A stretch of 64,000 nucleotides of DNA from Typhlomys cinereus (Eukaryota > Chordata > Mammalia > Rodentia > Platacanthomyidae). The translations under genes were made by a program, and so were the position numbers. The stretch covers positions 772,618 through 836,617 of the forward strand of contig JALPQD010000232.1 of NCBI GenBank assembly GCA_023101885.1. Reading direction: 5' to 3'. Below the pieces are notes generated by a model. That model worked only from the letters and a program-made list of their open reading frames with translations. It was not told the origin of the DNA and did not search any database. Shown piece by piece: positions 35,501 to 45,797 of the stretch (position 1 is its first letter; every line of letters starts with the position of its first letter).

Positions 35501-38445
35501 GCATCAATTTCTGTTTATTTTTAAGACTCTATGGAGTAAGAATTGACTGATATAACAGATAAAATAACATGGTTATAGATAAATGACAAACACCTTTACT
35601 TTGCTTAATTAAAATATTTTTCTTGACTCTGTAAAATATTCTTTATTTTTTTAATCACTCTTTTAGCTGCTTGGCACTTAAATACTCATTAAAAAGGAGA
35701 ATACTATTCCAGTATTTTATATTGATTAATTTCCTGACTTAACTTGATTTGTCATTTTGAATGGTGAAGAGAATCTTTTTCTAAATCACTGTATAAATTA
35801 TCATTTCGCGTGTTCTGAAAAGTAAATATAAAGAAATGCTTAGAATAAATTTAATGAATTTCTTTCTTTCCTCTCTCATTTTCTCTCCTGTTTTTCTTCT
35901 CTTTTCTTCTTTAATAACACTAAATATGTACATTCACAGCAATTTCATTTAACATTATTTTGTAATCGGTCTTCATGTTTATTTATTTTGACAGTTATTT
36001 TTGTTTAAAGAAATCCTCTAGAAATGAATGTTGAAGATTCTTCCTAATGTAATTAATAGGAAAATTTTTAAATTTGATATATATCAGAAACTTAAAAAGT
36101 TTCTTTGTACAGTTATTTTTTTCTTATGAGGTAAATTCTATTTCACATGCATATATTAAAAGAAAAAAAATATACTGAATATCTATATGCATTATTGCAA
36201 TTATATTATATTAGAAAATACCACAGTTCACTGAAATGCTAAGCAAAGACTACAGTCTTTTCTGTGCTTGTGTTTACAATAAGCCTCAACTGTGTAGGGC
36301 ATTCTTTGAGTACACATTCTAATCAATCCATTCTCATTAGCCTAGGTAAACAAATTAAGCCTCGAATTGCTAGAATTTGTCATAGATTCCATTGAGTGCA
36401 CACACATTATTTGCTATAGTGTCTTTAAACATGTGCTAGTAAGTCTGTTCCAGGCTTCCACATAAGAATTAGTCCTTCCAATCATATTGAATGTCAGATT
36501 GCTTAACTACAGCACACAGTGTCATGCTACAGATAATCCATGTCCTTGATTAATGTTCTTATAATCAATTGCTGTCTTGGAGTGTCTCCCTCCCATCACA
36601 CTCCTCACAAAAAGAGCAGATGGTATTTAAAAGGTTATGGCAAGAGGGCTTTGCAGAGGTCAAATGGAACATCGATCAAGTGGGCAGAAAAATTGCCTTT
36701 TCTCTCCCTCTTTCTTTTTATCGTAATAATCCATGAGGGAATGGGGTTTGTGAGTTATAGTTTGATCTATAGTTCAGGCACTAAGATATTTTCTTGTCTC
36801 AAATTTCTATGTTGTTTTGGGTAATGAACCTGGAAATTGGATTCCTTGTGTGCCAATAAAAAATTGTGCCAATATGAGCATCTCACACAAATAATTCTTT
36901 GACTCAAGAAGATATTTTCAGAAATTTTAAAGAGGCCAGAGGGTTCCAACTTAATAAAAACTTTAATATATAGTGACTTTTGGATCAATTTTTATAGTGG
37001 TAATGGCTTTATTTATAGAAAATTATACTGAATTTTCATTTTTATATGAAATGGCATGCAGCACTTCACATATAGATTTTCTTTCTGTCTTCCTGTCCTT
37101 TATCACACTGGTGAGAGTCTAGCCTATATTTCAAAGTGATCAATTTTCTTTTTAATTGGTATTCTTAGTTCCAATTATATAGAATCATGGTGAAAAGGTT
37201 GCATTCCCATGTGCAAAACACAAAGACTGAAACTAAATAAAAAAAGTCATTGTACTGTTGTTAAAAATCTGAAATGTATTACTTTCATAAATTAGCAATT
37301 TCAAATATATAGATGCAGATGATTTTACTATGAATAGGTCACATCTACATAATGCAATGATAAGAAACATTCATTACACTAGGGAGACTCTGCATCCTGG
37401 AATTTACAAGAGAAAAGAAAGCCTTTTGAAAGAAAATGAAGTGTTTATTATATAAGACATTTGCACAACTTTGCTTGAAGCGCTGTCACATGTATTTCCG
37501 GATTAGCCAAGAATCATTCATTCAATGATTACTGGGTTCATATATGAAATTGACTGGGGATGCTCTGTCTTCAAATATTATTGCTACTATTGAGGAGGAA
37601 ACAATGTGGACCCAACAAGTAAACATATTACTTGAACTTTGGTCAATAATTTTCATATCAGAATGAGTAGCTTAATGTCACATGAGTCATTTTCATTCCA
37701 CTAGGAAAAGACCTGTACTGTCCAAGAAAGGTTTTAGATTCCTAATGAAAGCACTTCAATAATGAGCATATTTTAGTTGGAGTAGGGGGGAAAGGAGGCA
37801 GAATAATAGTGATATAATTAATAAATTATAAAAATTCATTGTATTCATTTGAAACTGACAGAGAATATAAGCACGTAGTAAAATAATTAATGAATAGCAT
37901 TTAGAAATCACTTTGACCAGGCCAATAATTTCATGATGAAGGGGCAAAGTTTCAGAAGTGTATTATTCCATGAAGTCTTCTTCTTCCTTGAAGAAGCATG
38001 GACATGTCAAATTTTGTGGGTGTCCTAGGGAGTTGTGGGGGAAGGCACAATTTGGCAGCATCACCCTTTGGCTTTTGCAATGTTGCCACCCTTCTCTCAC
38101 AATTTTTTCCTCAGCCATGGTATGGATGTTGATTTAGATGTCCTATTTACTATCAAGCAATTTACAATTACATAAGCTATACTCTTTGGTCAGTTGTGAT
38201 TCTCTATCAAACACTTTTTGTTACAAAAGTTTGCCCTAAGTCAAAGGCTGAGAGCTTCAATGGTCAATGGGAACATTGATAAGTAATTAAATGACAGTTT
38301 GACATCATGTCCAAATATCAAAACATTAATCTTTGGAGACTATGGGGAAGAAGAAAGTTTTCAATGGGAGAGGAGAATGGATGCATTCATATTGGATGAA
38401 AACGACTTGAATTCATTAATTTTTTTAATCTATAAATCTGTCAAT
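32536..38445. other. Anonymous AT-rich DNA, no supported gene
   Basis: No repeat family or gene recognised over nearly 6 kb. The longest open frame is 33747-34115 on the minus strand (122 codons). Its first half has a fairly protein-like composition, but no homologue, upstream exon or promoter is recognised. A pyrimidine tract lies at 35860-35920. Minor frames at 34837-35121 and 36540-36988 lack support. Confidence 0.5.
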
Positions 38446-38460
38446 AAAATATTGATTAGT

Positions 38461-38748
38461 GGGCTGGAGAGGTGGCTCAGGGATTACGCCTCTGCCTTGC
38501 AGGCGGAAGGTCCTGAGTTCGGTTCCCAGATCCCATGTATAGACGCCAGGCGGAAGCGGGGGCAGCCTGGGCTTTTGGTCCTGGTAGGGCGGAGCCTGTG
38601 AATCCCTGGGTAGAAGGAGGTGGAGGCGTCCATGATGGTTCCCGAATTCGTCCATGGTTCTACAAACACACACACACACATACACACATGCGCGCGCACA
38701 GACATACGCACACACGCACAATTGAATAAATAATAATAAAAAATTTAA
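38461..38748 (+). mobile_element. Young B2-like SINE, sense (short body form)
   Basis: Full-length: gggctggagaggtggctcag head, B box gagttcggttcc, body with gcggagcctgtgaatccc, cccgaattcgtccatggttctac, a CA/CG tract and cacaattgaataaataataataa tail. The perfect 15-bp target duplication aaaatattgattagt is at 38446-38460 and 38749-38763. The body lacks about 11 bp (gagtaaacaag region) present in other copies. Open frames of both strands at 38425-38729 are SINE translations. Confidence 0.95.
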
Positions 38749-38763
38749 AAAATATTGATTAGT

Positions 38764-39224
38764 TAATTAATTATCGAAAGTGAATATTGCTAGCTTTTGA
38801 GGGAAGTCAACAGTCAGCAGTATCTCTATAGCAAAGAAGCAAAACCCTTTAAGTGCATGGAAGAACTTTGTAACAGATTTAAAATTTTTTGATCTACAAT
38901 ATTATTTCCCATTTTATGGGATATAGAAAGACTCTCCTTATTTTACTCTAACATAAAAATTTAACTCTTGCAAACATGTTTGATTCCAATAGAGTCATTG
39001 CTACTAGTGCTGCTTAGTGTGAAAGTGATAGAATCTAGATGCTATTTGTGGGAAATTTAAATCTATTCTAAATAAATAACACACATACCATAATGAGAGA
39101 ATGTTCAATAAAAATTGCAATGTGTGTTGTGATAGGAAGCAGGTGTGATTATTAAATTCTCCTCAATGGAGACTAATTATGACACTATAGAGTACTTAAT
39201 ATGTAACTGTTGTAGCAGATGGCT
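38764..39224. other. Anonymous AT-rich DNA
   Basis: Nothing recognised between the SINE and the following LTR-like repeat. Confidence 0.5.
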
Positions 39225-39620
39225 TGCAGGATTGCTGATAAATAATGACAAAACAGTTTAAGGGAAAAAGAGTATTTTTCTCTCTTAAGATAATCTTATT
39301 ATAGTTCCTTGTCACCAAGGGGCCAATGACAGTGGCCATACAATATCCACATAATGACGGAGAGTGGGACAATGCTTACTTACTGGACCAGCATGTTTGG
39401 CCAAATATATAGAAGAATGATTACTTTCTCAAACAGTTCCCTCCATTTTATTCATCTACCCTGTGACTAATCACACCCACCTTGGGTATTCTTCCCTGTC
39501 AACTAGATAATCCTGCAGGTTCACTTTGGGCTTAACTCGACTACCAATTTTTCACAAATGTAACCAGAGCTCAAACCCTGAACCATAAGTTGATACCTGT
39601 ATCTAATATGACCCTGATCT
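39225..39620 (-). mobile_element. MaLR-like LTR remnant, antisense
   Basis: Complement-type partner of 29085-29515: ggcttgcaggattgctga, tgacaaaacagtttaaggg, tagttccttgtcaccaagggg, tactggaccagcatgtttggcc, cagttccctccattttattcatctaccctgtgac, ctgcaggttcactttgggcttaactcgacta. The similar copy at 25965-26330 has the same block order and orientation. Confidence 0.5.
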
Positions 39621-40025
39621 TTTTGAGTTAGTCTCAGGACTTTCCAATGTCTTTTCCAAAATAATGTCATTATATGGTTACTTAATGGGGTCCCTTAACT
39701 ATCATGTCTCTTATAATATGGCATTGGCTCAGAAGTCAGAAGAAGTCCTCTGACTTTAAAAATATATCCAATGGAAATCATCTATGATGGACTGGTCTGA
39801 TGTTAACATTACAAGTGCCTTTATTACTATACAATTGTTATGAAAATAACATTTGGATATCAATTGGTTAACAATTGGTTGAAGACAAATTACACATCTT
39901 CTAAGCCAATGAAAACTTAAGTCGTCTAGGAAAAGGGAAAAAAACATGAAAAACTGCATTTTAGATATACTTTCATAAAATAAGACTGAGAGTACAAATA
40001 GTGAATCTAACCACAATTTTTTTAA

Positions 40026-40077
40026 ATCACATCGTTTTTTTAATTCAATTGTGCGTGTATGCATATGTATATATGTA

Positions 40078-40117
<40 letters not shown>

Positions 40118-40323
40118 GAACCATGGACCAATTCGGGAACCACCATGGACGCCTCCACCTCCTTGTTTACTCTGCCCCCGGATTCACAGGCTCCGCCCTA
40201 CCAGGACCAGAAACGCAGGCCACCCCGCTTCCACCTGGAGTCTATAAGTGGGCCTAGGATCAGAACTCAGGACCTTCTGCCTGCAAAGCAGAGGCTTAAC
40301 CCCTGAGCCACCTCTCCAGCCCC
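40026..40323 (-). mobile_element. Young B2-like SINE, antisense
   Basis: Complement of the complete element, with (GT)n at 40078-40112 and the head at 40300-40323. It carries the long body form (cttgtttactctgcccc). The flanking near-repeat cacaatttttttaa (40012-40025) and cacaatttcttttaa (40323-40337) is the target duplication. Three long plus-strand frames crossing it are SINE translations. Confidence 0.93.
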
Positions 40324-40616
40324 ACAATTTCTTTTAATTCTAGAAAAGAAAAATACATTTTTTTGTCACCAAGAGTCCCTAAGGTATCAGTATGACTCTG
40401 GCATTCTCTGTGTGATAAAGCCAAGAAAATTCTGATAAATTGCTGTCCAAATTCAGGCATGGAAACTTTTAGTCAAACCACATAAAAAAGATACTATTAA
40501 ATGTTTGTCACTAATTTTCCCAGGATCGTTATGTTCAGCTAACATTGTTGTCCTTGAGAAACAGTAACTGCTCTGAACCTTTCATTTATTGAGAGATATA
40601 AATAGAAGATACTATC

Positions 40617-40993
40617 TGTGGGGGCCTCAGTCTAGGTGACCTGGGTGGTCTGGCAAGCTTAGACAAAGATGTTTTGATGGAGGAAGCCAAAGGGGGGGTA
40701 GGTAGCTCAGGATATTTTGAAAAAAATCTCGCTACATACAGCCTGCATGCTGGCTTGACCTTTAGTCAATGGTTGCCCATTTCCCCACCCTGGAATTCCC
40801 CTTGCAGTTTCTGCCTTTATAAGATGGCTATGGACTTGCAATAAACGAGTTCCTGCTTGACTAGACTCCCTGTCGCATCTGATTGTCCTCGGGAAGGAGG
40901 GCGCGGACAGGGCACTCACCTTTCCCCATGCCCCTTGTGGAGGATCTGTGGGACTGGCCTGCAGGACGGAGCTGCAATCCCAGGGGACCCCCA
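40617..40993 (+). repeat. 5' LTR of the endogenous retrovirus
   Basis: Begins tgtgggggcctcag and is matched over about 225 bp by 46685-46910. It has a TATA-like box tttataag (40817-40824) and poly(A) signal aataaa (40840-40845), placing R/U5 downstream of about 40850. The right end is set at the CA before the primer site, with the usual short spacer. The two LTRs differ at many positions, consistent with an old insertion. Confidence 0.85.
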
Positions 40994-40997
40994 CCTC

Positions 40998-41015
40998 TGG
41001 TGCCCAATGTGGAGC
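40998..41015 (+). promoter_or_regulatory. Primer binding site, Lys-tRNA type
   Basis: The 18-mer tggtgcccaatgtggagc differs from the tRNA-Lys(1,2) primer site tggcgcccaacgtggggc at three positions. Two of these are the C-to-T changes expected from CpG decay. This primer use is typical of class II (betaretrovirus-like) elements. Confidence 0.85.
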
Positions 41016-41047
41016 ATGAAGAATTCGATTGGGGTCAAGCAATCTTT

Positions 41048-41056
41048 GAGGTGAGT
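41048..41056 (+). promoter_or_regulatory. Likely retroviral 5' splice donor
   Basis: gag|gtgagt between the primer site and the gag start is a near-ideal splice donor, where retroviruses splice their env message. A pyrimidine tract with acceptor AG ending at 45857 is a possible partner. Confidence 0.6.
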
Positions 41057-41069
41057 GAGACCTTAAGAG

Positions 41070-42370
41070 ATGGATAATGCAACTACTAAGTCTGAAAACC
41101 CAGCACTCAAGGTGCTGAGATCAATGCTTAAAAGTAGGAGCTTGGGGCTGGAGAGGTGGCTCAGGGCTTAAGCCTCCGCCTTGCAGGCAGAAGGTCCTGA
41201 GTTCGGATCCCAGATCCCACGTATAGACGCCAGGCAGAAGCGGGGGGCGGCCTGCGCTTCTGGTCCTGGTAGGGAGGAGCCTGTGAATCCCGGGGCAGAA
41301 GGAGGTGGAGGCGTCCATGGTGGTTCGCGAATTCGTCCGTGGGTCTACAAATACACAGACACACACACACATACACAGACACGCGCGCGTGCACATACAC
41401 ACGCATATGCCCACAGTTGAATAAATAATAGTAATAATAAAAAATTAAAAAAAAAGTAGGAGCTTGGAAATCTCTGATTCCAAGGCTTTAAAGCTTTGGG
41501 AGGAGATTATACAACTCTCCCCCTGGATCACACCTGCCAATCTGTTTGACTGGGATGATTAGTCCCTTGTCGAATGACTCCTGAGACAGAGAGAAATCCA
41601 TCAGAGGATTGGCCCACCATTAGGCTTCTATCCCACCATATCCGCCCTTAAATCATGCTTTCAACTCGAGGGTCATGAGCTCTCTGCTCACTCGGATCCC
41701 AGGCCAACTAGCACTGATCTGTCTCCCGAAGATTGGGAAACATTTGATGAGGAGAGGAAAAACATTTTAAAATTAAAACCTCTGTGGCCTAAAGTGACAG
41801 AATGGCCAATAAGGCCCTTAGAAATGGCCCAAGAAGGTAAAAATGAGTCTCTGGAGAGAAAGCCCCTCAAGCAGCTGTACACAGCTCTTCCTAGCTCACC
41901 CTCACCAAAGAATATGAGAGATGTGGATTATGAAACTTTATGGCCCCAACCTCCAGCCTATAGGGACCTTAACTGGGAACCAGATCATAGGGCCCTTAAA
42001 GCGTTCCCAGTAAACCTCAACCCCGGAGGGAACTGCCCTGCAGCCTGGTATCCTTGGGAGGCTAAAGACCTCAAGGAGTTAAAAAAGGCTGCAGCAGAAG
42101 ACAGGTCTAACTCACCTTGGGTAGAGACATTACACCAGGGTCTAGCCCACCAGCCCTGTATTACTAAAGACTGGATGGATCTCAGCAAGGCCATCCTCCC
42201 TAGTCCCACATTCAATAAATGGTGTGCCCTTGTTAAGGAAGAATGTCGAGGTTCAAGCAGAGAGAAACCAAGCAGCTAACCCAACTATCCATATGTCATT
42301 CGGGATGCTCTCAGGATCAGCAGATCAATACTCCACTGGGCGGTACCCCAGTGCTGCATGCTCAAGAGGA
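41070..42370 (+). pseudogene. gag: Class II gag remnant: matrix to capsid
   Basis: A start codon at 41070 opens a matrix-like frame that continues across the SINE at 41146-41452 into a stretch with LWEEIIQLSPW, the betaretroviral matrix signature, before stops. A later frame contains SPEDWETFDEE and then the open stretch 41794-42279. That stretch has a PPAY late-domain-like motif, the block WEAKDLKELKKAA and the block TKDWMDLSKAILPSP, as expected for a betaretroviral capsid. A one-base frameshift near 42247 moves the remaining capsid text (NQAANPTIHMSF) into the next frame, where further shifts and stops follow. Gag normally forms the particle shell and packages RNA; this copy is dead. Confidence 0.85.
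41146..41452 (+). mobile_element. Young B2-like SINE inside gag
   Basis: Full-length copy (ggctggagaggtggctcag .. gaattcgtccgtgggtctac .. CA/CG tract .. gaataaataatagtaataat). The 15-bp perfect target duplication aaagtaggagcttgg is at 41131-41145 and 41453-41467. It has the short body form, like 38461-38748. The matrix reading frame resumes exactly after the second duplication copy, which proves insertion into the existing provirus. Long frames on both strands here are SINE translations. Confidence 0.97.
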
Positions 42371-43020
42371 TTGGGAAAAATTCGCTGAGGCATGGCAGGG
42401 TGGGGAAAGCTGCGGGGGCAGCGGGCATGCCTGCCACTTGGAGGATTCCACACTGGATTGTACCCCACCACTGTGCACACGCAAGGAACCTCCTGAATGG
42501 TGCACAGGGCTGTCACCACCACCCCCCACAAGAGAGAGGGACTGTGCCCTTGCAAGCGCCATGAAGAGATGCCCTACGGAGGCAAAGGACGGGGGTGGCG
42601 CCTGCTCCAAGAGCCCCAGAATGATGCAGGAGAGTGGCTGCTGCGGGAGCGTGCCTGGCCCACGTGGTTCCCTTTATCAAGGGGGAAGGGTGGTGCGCAG
42701 TCCAGGAGCTGCAAAAGAATACAAGCGAGCAGCTGCAGAATGGGACCAGTCGCCTGTATCCAGATTTAGCTCCACTCAAGGGAGATGGGGATGGAGGCAG
42801 TCTAGACGAGAGCCCCCCCATATGCCCTCATGAAAACCTCTCCTAAATCTGTGCGCAGGCATGGCCCCCACCAGGCTAGAGCGGGGAACTCAGGGGTGGG
42901 GCTGAGGAAGACCATCGTACAAATTCCTCAGTCCCTGCTAGGAGGGCTCTGTGCCTGCAAGTGGGAACTGTCTATATTAATTTTGTGTCATCTTTTGTGT
43001 GGACATAGATGGATGAAACA
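42371..43020 (+). pseudogene. ERV interior, GC-rich, not assigned
   Basis: This stretch is far richer in G/C and CpG than the flanks. It has long overlapping frames in several phases on both strands, so frame length means little. It lies where the end of capsid and the class II nucleocapsid should be, but no CCHC zinc knuckle is recognised. It could be a rearranged gag 3' part, a leader of the class I segment, or unrelated captured sequence. Confidence 0.4.
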
Positions 43021-43140
43021 ATGGGACAGACTGTTTGCCAGGACATTTTAAGAATGTTAGGGAAAAAACCCAGAATCTGAGTGTTGAGATAAAAAAAGGG
43101 AAATTTACCACCCTCTGTTCTGATGAATGGCTCACTTTCT
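43021..43140 (+). pseudogene. gag: Class I (gammaretrovirus-like) matrix start
   Basis: atg at 43021 opens MGQTV, the hallmark Gag start of gammaretroviruses. After a frameshift, the frame at 43065-43139 reads NLSVEIKK and then CSDEWLTF before a stop. In order and spacing this matches the gammaretroviral matrix plan (a QSVDVKK-like block, then a CSAEWPTF-like block). Only the first roughly 40 residues are recognisable. It sits inside an element whose LTR and first gag are class II. Confidence 0.75.
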
Positions 43141-44440
43141 AGGTCAGTAGATGTGTGTTTTAAACTGGGTCCTGCTTGATTTAAAAAAGCCTTTGCTCCT
43201 CATGCACTGGAGGGACCAGAAAAACTGTCTGTTGTTCTTTGTATGTTGCCTGTGACAATAAAGGGTTACTTTAAAAAAGCTCTAACTTTCTTGGTTACCT
43301 ACATTTACTATAATATGTATGTTTTATGTTTCAAAATAACAGCTATGGTCACTTCAAATTTTATTGCATGCTTATAATTGCATTTTGTTCTTTGACTCTG
43401 TTCATTATTTGGCATGCCCAATTTAAATGCACATGCACACTTAAAAATGAATCATTTTGATAAAATTAAAAAGGCAGAGTACGTACTGACTAAATATCTT
43501 GTTTTATCTTGACTTTTATGAAGCTTCATAAAAAGTGGTATTGTGTTTTTACCTAGGATCTGATAACATCACTTTTGTAATTTCTTTAAAAGTTTGTTTT
43601 TCCGTGTGTAATGTCAACATATCTAACAGAAGGGAAAAAAAATCTGATTTTTGAGAAATTCATTGGAATTTCTTCCTTCTCCTGGTTTGTATGACCTACC
43701 TTCCTTGGGGACAAGTCTGCTTTCTAATTCCAGGTGTACTCTTGTGTTCTGCTATAATCTTGCTAACTTAATTCAGATATATGATTTTTAAGATGAGGTA
43801 TACTGTTATAGCCTCTTTTAAAGGACATTTCTTACAGAATAACTAATGTGAAAACAACAGGAAACCATCAAATAGGATAAAGAAAATATGGAAAAATATA
43901 TATGGTATGTGGATATGCAAGAGGTTTAAAAAAGGTTTATAGGATAAAAAATCTCACTTAAAAATTAAAATGTGTACAGGAGGTTTATGAGTTGGTTACT
44001 TAGAAAAGAATGTTAAACTATGATATAAAGGTTCATGGAGTGTTAGGTTTATAAAAAGATTAAAAATTAGAAATAATGGTTAAAAGAAAATGTTATCAGT
44101 TATGCTTCTTCCATGCTATAAAAGAAAAGACATTGAGCCTCAAAAATTAGACATTAAGAATTAAGCTTCATGTATTCAAATGTATTTCAACTATCTGTTT
44201 TGATTAAGCAGGAATTTGGTTACTTATAAAATCCCAACTTCTCAAGGGCAGGTAACCTAGGACTTAATTTGGAAAAAGGAAAGAAAAAAAAATCATAAAA
44301 GAAAGAAATCAAAACTTGACATTTGCCTAAGAGGCTAGATAGAATAGCAACAGACATGCCCAAACAGACCAACCTAGGACCCCTTCCGATAGAATATGAC
44401 CAGACTGAGTGCTTTGAGATGGTTGCAAGCACAGGAAGCT
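43141..44440 (+). other. ERV interior with no recognisable coding
   Basis: AT-rich, stop-rich sequence between class I matrix and nucleocapsid traces. It may be decayed class I gag (p12/capsid) or noncoding filler. Its composition resembles the surrounding genome more than the GC-rich block at 42371-43020. Confidence 0.45.
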
Positions 44441-44453
44441 TTCTTGTGGCCTA

Positions 44454-44990
44454 TGTCCCAACTATGGGAATCTCTACTGGAGAAAAGATTGCCCCCTAAG
44501 CCCCAGGGCCCAGGGATCAAGCCCTCTAGTGGGGACCAATAAAAATGGCCTGAAGCTCTTTGCTTCCTTCCAGTGGGAAAAAGGAGTTTGCTGCTGATAT
44601 ACAGCAAAAGAAGGCCCAAAATGCCAGGTTGAGCATCTCATGAGAACCTTGGGTTTAACATGCAAATGGGAATCCTCTTTGTTTCTATGTTGATAGACAA
44701 GGGAGCACAAAATTCTAGTGCTCAACTTCCTTCCTAGGCTTTTGTCAATCTTTGATTTTACTAAAATGTTAATGATCAGGGAAATGACAGGTTCATCAGT
44801 CACTCACAAAGTAACTACTGAGATTCCTTATATGCTTAATGATGTTGCTTTTAGACATTCCTTTGTTTAATGAAACAAGATATGCAGTTCACATTGTTTT
44901 AAACAGGTTTTAAAATGTGAACATAGAGATTCACAGCTACCAGAGGAAAAAGATCTCCAGTATGTAGATTAGCTTTTAGCTTTTACACCT
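44454..44990 (+). pseudogene. pol: Class I nucleocapsid, protease and RT traces
   Basis: Three landmarks lie in the normal gag-pol order. At 44454-44492 a worn zinc knuckle reads CPNYGNLYWRKDC: the final WRKDCP is typical of the single gammaretroviral knuckle, but the second Cys and the His are lost. At 44687-44730 a protease active-site-like LIDKGAQNS replaces the expected DTGAQ (T to K), with an HSF word further on near 44855. At 44955-44972 LQYVD* keeps the reverse transcriptase YVDD motif, with the last D turned into a stop. The protease-to-YVDD distance is about 270 bp instead of about 950 bp, so roughly 700 bp is deleted. Non-functional. Confidence 0.65.
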
Positions 44991-45147
44991 TACAAACATT
45001 ATTTTCTTTAATAACTCTTGCCTATACCCACAGTAAGATTGCTGAGCTTATTTGGTTTATCCCATGTGCCTTCTAAATTAATGATTTAATCTTTATGTAG
45101 ATCTTAAAAGTTTAACTTGTGTTTTGTCTCTTTTAAAGGGACTTTAA

Positions 45148-45193
45148 ACTAATAAAGCCATCTGTCAGAGACTAATAAAGCCATCTGTCAAAG
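45148..45193 (+). repeat. 23-bp tandem duplication
   Basis: actaataaagccatctgtc plus agag/aaag occurs twice in a row (45148-45170 and 45171-45193) with one mismatch. It lies between the class I RT trace and the class II integrase tail, near the place where the two sequence types must join. Confidence 0.9.
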
Positions 45194-45599
45194 ACTTCGA
45201 GACCATTCCAGCACTTAATAGATGAAGACATCAGACTACTCTCACTTTCATCGTCCCAACTCATCAGGAAGAGACAGAGAGTGGTCGTCACTCCTCATCC
45301 CTTGAGCAGTCTGGATCCTCAAATAGGTTAAGGGGTAAAGTAGGCAGGTTTAGAATAGCCATGCTGGGATGGGTCTCTCAAGGTCTTTGAAGATCTTTGA
45401 AATTCCAGAAAGACATCCCTTTCTGCTGGATAACCCCATACCCAACCAAATTAAAGTCCCAATTATAAAAACAAAAAGAGGGAGTAAGCCCACACCAACA
45501 GCTAGGGTTGGCATTATTTACATTCAACATTTTAAATTTTTAAAAGGGACAACTTGAATCAAGATTCCAAAAACACTGGGGAAGCCTATCCACCAAACC

Positions 45600-45797
45600 T
45601 TCTGTCAAGGTGCATTGGAAGGACCCCTAACTGGGCATTGGAGGGGACCTGATCCCTTGATTACTATGGGAAGAGGATTTGGATGTGTCTTCCCAATTGG
45701 AGAGTCTTCCCTGATATGGATTCAGGCAAGGAATCTCAAATTCTATCCACAAGAGGATCCTCATAAAGGAGACCCAAAAGAATCATCCCCAGACTAA
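45600..45797 (+). pseudogene. pol: Class II integrase C-terminal domain remnant
   Basis: In one frame VHWKDP ends in a stop near 45629. In the next frame the text continues as GPLTGHWRGPDPL and MGRGFGCVFP, then WIQARNLKFY. This is the betaretroviral integrase DNA-binding tail (plan: WKDPxTGxWxGPDPV..WGRGxVCVFP..WxPxR). A single-base frameshift separates the two parts. Gammaretroviral integrases end differently, so this is class II. The catalytic core (DDE) and most of pol upstream are missing. The frame stops at 45797. Confidence 0.8.

Noticed and set aside
38461..38535. tRNA-like A and B boxes
   Set aside because: They belong to SINE heads; no cloverleaf or mature tRNA 3' end is formed.
42243..42833. 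196-codon frame and several long overlapping frames
   Set aside because: The GC-rich block opens many phases on both strands; none continues the capsid text beyond the first few dozen codons.
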